Source: Mariprofundaceae bacterium
GTDB lineage: Bacteria > Pseudomonadota > Zetaproteobacteria > Mariprofundales > Mariprofundaceae
DNA length: 7,963 nt
Direction: 5' to 3'
Assembly (NCBI GenBank): GCA_015488125.1
Contig: WFOJ01000003.1
Location: 1 to 7,963, forward strand
The translations under genes were made by a program, and so were the position numbers. The notes below the pieces were generated by a model. That model was not told where the DNA came from. It did not search any database and was given only the letters and a program-made list of their open reading frames with translations. Position 1 is the stretch's first letter; every line of letters begins with the position of its first letter. Below, piece by piece: positions 1 through 4,680 of this stretch.

Positions 1-332
1 AGCAAATGGCGTGTGCCATGAAAATGCTGGTGCGCCATGCGCAAGCGCACCAATAAACAGGTGTGCAAGGCCTTCAAGGCCGTGTTTTCTGCTGCTGCCG
101 CCGCCATACCCGCTTGCAGCCTGGCCTGCAATTGCCGCTCCAGACAAGCCACAGCAATGGCTTCCTTGTTTTTGAAATAACGGTACAGATTGCCCACGCT
201 CATGCCGCAATCATCAGCGATTTCGGCCATGGTGGTTTTGCCAGGGCCGTAATCGGCAAAACGCTGCTCCGCAGCTTTTACGATGCGTTCAGTAGGACAA
301 CCACTCATAGTTTCGGCAATTCTGATCATCAT
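1..332 (-). CDS. TetR/AcrR-family transcriptional repressor, N-terminal part (C-terminus beyond left edge)
   Basis: The frame is open from an ATG at 332 to the left edge, giving about 110 residues without a stop. It reads as a TetR DNA-binding domain: an IVKAAEQRFADYG helix, then KTTMAEIADDCGMSVGNLYRYFKNKEAIA, which is the family's helix-turn-helix with its usual GNLYRYFKNKE recognition end. An alanine-rich helix follows, leading into the ligand-binding domain, most of which is off the window. TetR proteins are cytoplasmic dimers that repress until a small ligand binds. Three in-frame ATGs (332, 329, 308) are possible starts and none has a clear Shine-Dalgarno. Position 308 gives MSGCPTERIV, a normal leader length, so the start is uncertain. 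The ligand and targets cannot be told, because the C-terminal domain is missing and the usual divergent neighbour is replaced by an IS remnant. Confidence 0.9.
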   Translation of the reverse strand, partial: MMIRIAETMSGCPTERIVKAAEQRFADYGPGKTTMAEIADDCGMSVGNLYRYFKNKEAIAVACLERQLQARLQAGMAAAAAENTALKALHTCLLVRLRMAHQHFHGTRHL

Positions 333-345
333 AACACGTCATGAT
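328..345. promoter_or_regulatory. Quasi-palindrome over the tetR start codon (possible operator)
   Basis: ATCAT (328-332) and ATGAT (341-345) form an inverted repeat around an 8-base centre that itself contains AC/GT symmetry. In all, 7 of 9 position pairs match. It covers the first ATG of the TetR gene. TetR proteins commonly bind such ~18-bp palindromes near their own start. This is inference from symmetry and position only, and it is weaker than the repeat at 401-419. Confidence 0.3.
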
Positions 346-382
346 AAAAGATTTGGGTGACAATCACGTCCCATACGAGGGA

Positions 383-411
383 ATCATAGGCATGTAAATA
401 ATGAATGTAAA
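383..411 (-). promoter_or_regulatory. Sigma70-like promoter for the tetR gene
   Basis: Read on the minus strand there is TTTACA (complement of 406-411) as -35, a 17-base spacer, and TATGAT (complement of 383-388) as -10. Each hexamer matches consensus at 5 of 6 positions, with ideal spacing. Transcription would start near 376, leaving a leader of about 44 bases before the ATG at 332. The -35 box lies within the inverted repeat 401-419, so a bound repressor would block RNA polymerase. Confidence 0.55.
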
Positions 412-419
412 GCATTCAT
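401..419. promoter_or_regulatory. Inverted repeat ATGAATG-N5-CATTCAT, candidate TetR operator
   Basis: Perfect 7-bp arms at 401-407 and 413-419 are separated by five bases. The repeat overlaps the -35 box of the predicted tetR promoter. Its length and symmetry suit a TetR-family dimer, and its place suggests autorepression and possibly control of a former divergent gene. The symmetry and overlap are seen directly; binding is inferred. Confidence 0.5.
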
Positions 420-455
420 ATTCATGTGTGGATTCAATTCCCAAGTGCAACTCGG

Positions 456-472
456 TGTTGATCAGCGTCCAA
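456..472 (+). repeat. Terminal inverted repeat, istB end
   Basis: TGTTGATCAGCGTCCAA is the exact reverse complement of 1274-1290. It lies about 25 bp beyond the istB stop codon. Confidence 0.93.
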
Positions 473-497
473 AATTTCCCCCTTATTATCAGGCAAA

Positions 498-1208
498 TCA
501 GGTTCGATGCTCGAACCTCCAGCTCCTGTTTCCTGTCTCGATGATATCGCAATGATGGGTGATGCGATCGAGCATTGCGGTTGTCATCTTGGCGTCGCCG
601 AATATCTGTGACCACTCGCCGAAACTGAGGTTGGTCGTGATGATCAGTGAGGTCGTTTCGTAGCAGGCATTGATCAGGTGAAACAGCCGTGTGCCCTCGC
701 TCTGGGAGAAGGGCAGATAGCCCAGTTCATCAAGCACGACAAAATCGAGTCGCGCCATCTGTCTGGCCAATGTTCCAGCATTACCGTTTCGCTGTTCCTG
801 CTCCAGTTGGTTGACCAGATCGACCACGCTGAAGAAGCGTTCACGTTTTCTCTGACCAATCGCATGCGAGGTGATGGCAATGGCCAGATGACTCTTGTCC
901 GTGCCGGTGCCGCCGATCAGCACGATGTTGTGGTTCAACGCCATGAAATGGCCCTGGTGCAGACGCATTGCGGTTCGACACTGCTTGCGTGGCAGCTTTG
1001 CATCGACTTTCAGCCATGCAAGCAACTACACCCCATACGCATCCAACTGCGGACGAGGTTGCCGACTGCGATGATATGCCGATCCCGTATCATCGCTGCG
1101 AAGAATTGCACGGATCCTGTTCCGGGCCAGCTACCTCTCCCGCGCAATCTGTTTAATGCTCTTGCCGTGAACATAAAAATTACGGCGTACTTTTGCTTTC
1201 GTTTCCAC
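498..1208 (-). pseudogene. istA N-terminus joined in frame to istB C-terminal half (IS21 remnant)
   Basis: One continuous frame runs from a GTG at 1208 (AGGAG at 1217-1221, 8 bases upstream) to a TGA at 498-500. Codons 1-25 (METKAKVRRNFYVHGKSIKQ...) match the IstA N-terminus. Two in-frame TAG codons follow, at 1131-1133 (inside the IstA helix-turn-helix) and 1026-1028. IstA-like sequence (VDAKLPRKQCRTAMRLHQ) continues to about position 953. From there it is IstB: Walker A as GGTGTDKS, Walker B as FVVLDELGYLPF, then IITTNLSFGEWSQIFGDAKMTTAMLDRITHHCDIIETG. The second Walker A glycine is Asp (codon 897-899, a one-base change from GGC), which should impair ATP binding. The DDE catalytic core of IstA is wholly missing. 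A 175-codon stretch from a TTG at 1025 remains open after the second stop, but it has no obvious ribosome site. I regard the locus as non-functional. Confidence 0.9.
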
Positions 1209-1216
1209 TGTTACCA

Positions 1217-1221
1217 CTCCT
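1217..1221 (-). promoter_or_regulatory. Ribosome binding site of the istA remnant
   Basis: On the minus strand this reads AGGAG, 8 bases before the GTG at 1208. It fixes that GTG as the original istA start, in agreement with the IstA-like residues beginning METKAKVRR. Confidence 0.7.
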
Positions 1222-1232
1222 GTATTTTACCT

Positions 1233-1252
1233 CCGGCGATTCGTCTCGCCGG
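1233..1252. other. GC-rich hairpin in the istA leader of the IS
   Basis: CCGGCGA (1233-1239) pairs with TCGCCGG (1246-1252) around a 6-base loop. It lies between the outer terminal repeat and the istA ribosome site. Hairpins in this position in insertion sequences often limit translation from transcripts that enter from outside; that role is inferred here. Confidence 0.5.
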
Positions 1253-1273
1253 GGATCATACAAGGAGCCAAAA

Positions 1274-1290
1274 TTGGACGCTGATCAACA
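1274..1290 (-). repeat. Terminal inverted repeat, istA end
   Basis: This is a perfect 17-bp match, inverted, to 456-472. Beyond these 17 bases the ends diverge (AATTTCCCCC inside the left end, TTTTGGCTCC inside the right end), so the boundary is sharp. Confidence 0.93.
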
Positions 1291-1381
1291 GTTTTTCACA
1301 TTATTGGCGAACATACAGACAACCGCTGCAAAGACATTTCTCATATTGTTATCAAAGCTTGTTTTAACCCAACGGAAAATA

Positions 1382-1405
1382 TTGGCTTGTCAGCCAAGAC
1401 TTTTT
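1382..1405. other. Hairpin TTGGCT-TGTC-AGCCAA followed by a T-run (terminator-like or operator)
   Basis: There is a 6-bp perfect stem (1382-1387 with 1392-1397), a 4-base loop, then GAC and five T. On the minus strand the same stem is followed by TATTTT. It could act as a small bidirectional terminator insulating the downstream genes from the IS. It also overlaps the predicted -35 box at 1387-1392, so it could instead be a regulator site. The stem is short, so neither role is secure. Confidence 0.35.
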
Positions 1406-1414
1406 ACCCATAAT
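1387..1414 (+). promoter_or_regulatory. Sigma70-like promoter for the small ORF / c-di-GMP gene unit
   Basis: TTGTCA (1387-1392) and CATAAT (1409-1414) each match consensus at 5 of 6 positions, with a 16-base spacer. The start would be near 1421, giving a short leader before the ATG at 1455. It is the best candidate in the 164-bp non-coding stretch between the IS end and the small gene. I saw nothing else recognisable in 1291-1380. Confidence 0.5.
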
Positions 1415-1442
1415 CCCGACGGCATCGTGAATTTATCTGACT

Positions 1443-1447
1443 GGAGG
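1443..1447 (+). promoter_or_regulatory. Ribosome binding site GGAGG for the 1455 start
   Basis: GGAGG ends 7 bases before the ATG at 1455, which is near-ideal. A second site, GGAG at 1495-1498, lies 7 bases before an in-frame ATG at 1506. The small gene therefore has two credible starts, and the stronger site favours the upstream one. Confidence 0.6.
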
Positions 1448-1454
1448 TACAACG

Positions 1455-1697
1455 ATGGCGCAGATGTGGCCTGAATCCACGATTCAAAAGACCCGGAGTC
1501 TGATCATGACGAAAAAATACCGTGCCAGTAACGGCAAGGTGATGTTTCAACATATCAATAGAAAGCGAGGATTCATCTATGAAGCTGAACTGAACAGGTA
1601 TGAATTACGTATGCGTGACATCAAAAAAAGTAATGAATACGTGCAGTACCGTGATGTTGACGAATTACTCAAAGACGGATGGGCATTACTGGGTTGA
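1455..1697 (+). CDS. Small basic protein of unknown function, upstream of and overlapping the GGDEF-EAL gene
   Basis: This encodes 80 residues from the ATG at 1455, or 63 from the ATG at 1506; both have good ribosome sites. I do not recognise the family. From residue 18 it reads MTKKYRASNGKVMFQHINRKRGFIYEAELN..., rich in Lys, Arg and Tyr. An acidic tail follows (DVDELLKDGWALLG). There is no signal peptide, membrane segment or cysteine motif. The upstream promoter and two Shine-Dalgarno sites support real expression. The stop (1695-1697) lies 19 bases inside the c-di-GMP gene, which itself has only a weak ribosome site, so translation of the two is probably coupled. That makes a partner or regulator of the enzyme possible, but this is guesswork from position. 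The alternative is a leader ORF whose job is coupling. Confidence 0.65.
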   Translation: MAQMWPESTIQKTRSLIMTKKYRASNGKVMFQHINRKRGFIYEAELNRYELRMRDIKKSNEYVQYRDVDELLKDGWALLG

Positions 1698-3760
1698 ACA
1701 ATCGGTGGTTAAAAAACCTTTTGGCAGGCATTCGACCATCCAATGACCGCGAACACAACGTGCCACCAATATGGTTTTGCTTGCGCCACGCCGCCGATCC
1801 GTTTCTGTTGATCAATCGCCAGAGCAAAATACTGCACTACAATACATCAGCTGGCAAACTGCTACAGTGTGACGCACTAAACTGCCCAACACAGCTCACA
1901 GCATGCATAGAAACGGAACAACACAGCGCTTTATTGCGTCACTGGCTTGCAGATGTTGATCCTCGGGGAGGGGTATTCCCTGAAAAAGTTTTACTGCTGA
2001 CTGAAGAGAAGATAGAAAAAAAACCGTGGTATATCATTGTTTCTTCCCCTGAAGAAAACAGTCGTCTATTACTATGCAGTCTGCGGCCAGAACGCCGGGA
2101 AAACGATCGCAGGCATGACCCCGGTGATATTCCCGTAAGCATTATTTATTGCCGACAAGGCCGGGTGCTTTCTGCCAATGCTGCGGCTATCCGACTTTTT
2201 GCCGCCTCGCACGGTCATTATCTGGAAGGGCATGACTTCATACAGCGGTTAAGCAGAACATCGCGCCCCGTATTCAAGGAGGCCCTGGATCGTGTTCTAC
2301 GCGGTGAAAGCGTAAGTTCAGTGGAAGTGGAAATCGTGCGCATGGATTATGAACCCATGTGGGTTGAGCTATCCATTCTTGGTACGGACGACGCGGAGAC
2401 CGTGCAATTATTATTGCACAGCATTCATAAACGAAAAAAAGACGAAATACGCCTGACCTGGCTTTCCTATTATGATGCGCTCACTGAACTGCCCAATCGA
2501 CGCCTGTTCATGGAGCGCCTGAAGGAGGCGCTGAACGAAGCTCGCCAACAACAAACGCCTTTGAGTATTCTGTATTTTGACCTTGACCGCTTCAAGTATG
2601 TGAACGACTCACTGGGGCACGCCGCTGGCGATGAAGTATTGCGCATTACGGCCATGCGATTGCAGCAGGTATTGCGCGATTCTGATTTGCCTGTGCGCCT
2701 GGGAGGTGACGAATTTGTTGCCTTGCTGCATGGCGCCAATGCTGATACTGCCCGTCATATCGCCAACAAACTGTTGTTTTCATTGCGTCAATCGTACGAT
2801 ATTGAGGGCAGGCAACTGGTGCTTGGTGGCAGTATCGGCATTGCCTCCTTCCCTGAAGACGGCGAGGATAGCGATACCCTGGTCAGCCGGGCTGATGCTG
2901 CCATGTATCACGCCAAGAAAAACCGCCTCGGCATCTATTTCTTTGCCCATGATATGGAGGCTGGCAACAAGCGGCGGTTGTATATTGAACAGGAGTTGGT
3001 GCGCCCGGATGTGCATCACGAATTATCCGTCGCCTATCAGGGGCAGTATGCCTTGCAGGCGAACGGTCAGGATCGATTGATTGGCGTGGAAGCCCTGCTG
3101 CGCTGGCAGCATCCGAAACTGGGGGAAATTTCTCCTGATGAATTCATCCCCCTGGCTGAGGAGTGTGGCCAGATTCACACCATTTTCCCATGGTTGATTG
3201 ATCAATGCGCCAGGCAGGCCGTGCGCTGGCAGCGTCGAGGTATTCGACCACCAAAAATTGCCATCAATATCTCATCCACCCAGCTGATGCAAATGGATGT
3301 CGCCGCTGAAATCATTGGTCGCATTGTCAATGTGCAGGCCAACCCCCGATGGTTTGAACTGGAACTTACCGAAACAACCATGATGCGTGATGCCGATATG
3401 GCCATCAAGATTATGCGTGAATGGGTGGAAACAGGCATCAGCATTGCCATGGATGATTATGGCACAGGCTATTCTTCACTGAGCTATATCAAGCGTCTGC
3501 CCATATCGACGATCAAGCTGGATCAATCTTTTGTCAGCCAGCTTCCCGGCCATGAAGAAGATGCTGCCATCGTCCGCTCCACGATTGCTATTGCCCACAC
3601 CCTGGGCAAGAAATTGTTAGCAGAAGGCGTGGAAACCGCAGCGCAACGGGATTTTCTGTTGCAGGAAGGCTGCAATGCAGCACAGGGCTTTTATTTTCAA
3701 CGACCCATGACGGCAGAGCAAACATCGGCTTATCTTAACAAGGTATGCAAAAAGCGGTAA
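1679..3760 (+). CDS. PAS-PAS-GGDEF-EAL cyclic-di-GMP enzyme (putative diguanylate cyclase/phosphodiesterase)
   Basis: A 693-residue soluble protein with no membrane segment. Two PAS-like regions (about residues 28-130 and 148-250) probably sense a signal. The GGDEF domain (about 255-415) starts with DALTELPNRRLF and carries the intact signature GGDEF (342-346). A complete inhibitory I-site RDSD (333-336) lies exactly five residues before it, so it may make c-di-GMP from GTP with product inhibition. The EAL domain (about 430-690) keeps the residues needed for metal-dependent hydrolysis to pGpG: E471 in EALLRW, N530 in INIS, E565 in ELTET, D592-D593 in DDYGTGYSS, K613 in IKLD, E649 in EGVET and Q669 in AQGF. 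Both activities may therefore be present; which one dominates cannot be read from sequence. Such proteins usually control motility, biofilm or exopolysaccharide. The ATG at 1679 lacks a good ribosome site and overlaps the small upstream gene; a TTG at 1694 overlapping that gene's TGA is an alternative. The 3' end overlaps the convergent epimerase gene by 31 bp. Confidence 0.93.
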   Translation: MGITGLNNRWLKNLLAGIRPSNDREHNVPPIWFCLRHAADPFLLINRQSKILHYNTSAGKLLQCDALNCPTQLTACIETEQHSALLRHWLADVDPRGGVFPEKVLLLTEEKIEKKPWYIIVSSPEENSRLLLCSLRPERRENDRRHDPGDIPVSIIYCRQGRVLSANAAAIRLFAASHGHYLEGHDFIQRLSRTSRPVFKEALDRVLRGESVSSVEVEIVRMDYEPMWVELSILGTDDAETVQLLLHSIHKRKKDEIRLTWLSYYDALTELPNRRLFMERLKEALNEARQQQTPLSILYFDLDRFKYVNDSLGHAAGDEVLRITAMRLQQVLRDSDLPVRLGGDEFVALLHGANADTARHIANKLLFSLRQSYDIEGRQLVLGGSIGIASFPEDGEDSDTLVSRADAAMYHAKKNRLGIYFFAHDMEAGNKRRLYIEQELVRPDVHHELSVAYQGQYALQANGQDRLIGVEALLRWQHPKLGEISPDEFIPLAEECGQIHTIFPWLIDQCARQAVRWQRRGIRPPKIAINISSTQLMQMDVAAEIIGRIVNVQANPRWFELELTETTMMRDADMAIKIMREWVETGISIAMDDYGTGYSSLSYIKRLPISTIKLDQSFVSQLPGHEEDAAIVRSTIAIAHTLGKKLLAEGVETAAQRDFLLQEGCNAAQGFYFQRPMTAEQTSAYLNKVCKKR

Positions 3761-4680
3761 AGGTCATAGCGTGGACAAAAACCAAGCTCCTGACGGATTT
3801 TAGCCGCGCTGTATTGCGCAGAGCAGGATAATCGCTGTAAGGCTTGCGAGTCAAAGCGCATGCGCCTGCCAAGCAGCGCAGCCAATCCATCTCCGGTTTT
3901 TGCCGCCAGCACCAACAAGGCTTTGGGCAACGACCAGGCAGGCGGCTGACGACCAAGGCCGCGACAAATTGCGTCATAGATTTGCCGCGTTGAGTAACTG
4001 TTGCCATCATTGACGATATAGACCTGAGCAGCCGCTGCCGGCTGCTCGGCGGCCAGCAACGCCGCCTCCACCATATCATCAACGTGGACCATGCAGCGAT
4101 GATTGGCGTAATCGGGCAGTGGCGGCACCAGATGCTTGCGGATCAGGCGAATCATCAGCGGCAGATTCCCCTTCTGCGTTTCTCCGTACACCATGCACGG
4201 ACGCAGGATGACCACTTCAATCGCCCGCGAGTGACTGAGCAACAAACGTTCAGCAGCCAGTTTTGACTGGCCATAAGGTGATGTTGGCGCACAGGGGCTG
4301 TGTTCATCCTGCACGCTGGTGGTGGCATCCCCCATGGCTTTAACGCTGCTGAAATACACCAGCCTTTTAACACCTGCTGCCATGGCTGCATCAAGCAGGT
4401 GTTGTGTGGCGATCACATTGATGCGGTAATAAACCTCGCTGTCTTCTCCCGGCTCGCGAATAGCATGCGCCTTGCCCGCCAGGTGAAATACCGTATCCAC
4501 GCCATCGAACGCTGTTGCCGGCAGCGCTTGTTCTGTCAGGTCGCACAGTACAGCCTGATGCCAGGGGCCATTGATCGCCCGACGCAATACCGCCCGAACT
4601 TCAACATTCTGTTGCTGTAGTCGGCGGCAAAGATGCATGCCGATAAAACCACTGGCACCGGTGACCAGCACACGCTTCAC
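3730..4680 (-). CDS. NAD-dependent epimerase/dehydratase (extended SDR family, sugar-nucleotide type)
   Basis: About 316 residues. It opens with the extended-SDR Rossmann fold, KRVLVTGASGFIGMHL, with GxxGxxG in the first 14 residues. The downstream signature is complete: DTVFHLAGKAHA, the catalytic Ser in YFSSVKAMG (about residue 112), and YGQSK (Tyr ~136, Lys ~140). LRPCMVYGE and the NHRCMVHVDDMVEA region are typical of sugar-nucleotide epimerases and 4-keto reductases of the GalE/WbpV kind. It probably changes a nucleotide- or lipid-linked sugar in the cytoplasm; the exact sugar cannot be assigned. I chose the GTG at 4680: it has GGAG seven bases upstream and overlaps the preceding gene's stop as GTGA. 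A TTG at 4686 is also in frame but sits too close to that GGAG. It is co-directional and translationally coupled with the GT-C glycosyltransferase, which suggests one pathway. The last 31 bp run into the convergent c-di-GMP gene. Confidence 0.9.
   Translation of the reverse strand: MKRVLVTGASGFIGMHLCRRLQQQNVEVRAVLRRAINGPWHQAVLCDLTEQALPATAFDGVDTVFHLAGKAHAIREPGEDSEVYYRINVIATQHLLDAAMAAGVKRLVYFSSVKAMGDATTSVQDEHSPCAPTSPYGQSKLAAERLLLSHSRAIEVVILRPCMVYGETQKGNLPLMIRLIRKHLVPPLPDYANHRCMVHVDDMVEAALLAAEQPAAAAQVYIVNDGNSYSTRQIYDAICRGLGRQPPAWSLPKALLVLAAKTGDGLAALLGRRMRFDSQALQRLSCSAQYSAAKIRQELGFCPRYDLYRFLHTLLR

Larger units (their letters stand above)
456..1290 (-). mobile_element. IS21-family insertion sequence, internally deleted (835 bp), both ends intact
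   Basis: The element is bounded by perfect 17-bp terminal inverted repeats that start TGTTGATC, with the TG...CA ends typical of IS21 elements. Complete members are usually about 2-2.6 kb with two genes, istA (DDE transposase) and istB (AAA+ helper ATPase). Here only the start of istA and the second half of istB remain, so most of istA and the 5' part of istB are gone. The flanks (ending CTCGG on the left, beginning GTTTT on the right) share no direct repeat, so the target duplication has been lost or the flanks rearranged. It cannot make a transposase itself. With intact ends it might still be moved by a related full-length copy elsewhere in the genome; that is inference. Confidence 0.92.

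Noticed and set aside
364..615. An 83-codon minus-strand frame across the IS end
   Set aside because: It is out of frame with istB, crosses the IS boundary and the tetR promoter region, and has no family resemblance.
498..1025. Intact 175-residue IstB ATPase
   Set aside because: The first residues are IstA-derived, an in-frame TAG lies directly before the TTG start, the normal IstB N-terminal half is absent and Walker A is altered. It is a remnant.
678..1367. A 229-codon plus-strand open frame
   Set aside because: It lies antisense to the IS21 istA/istB remnant, which matches known families residue by residue. The antisense product has no recognisable domain.
2631..3080. A 149-codon plus-strand open frame inside the GGDEF-EAL gene
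   Set aside because: It is a shifted frame of a well-supported domain with intact motifs in the main frame, so it is a shadow and not a frameshift.
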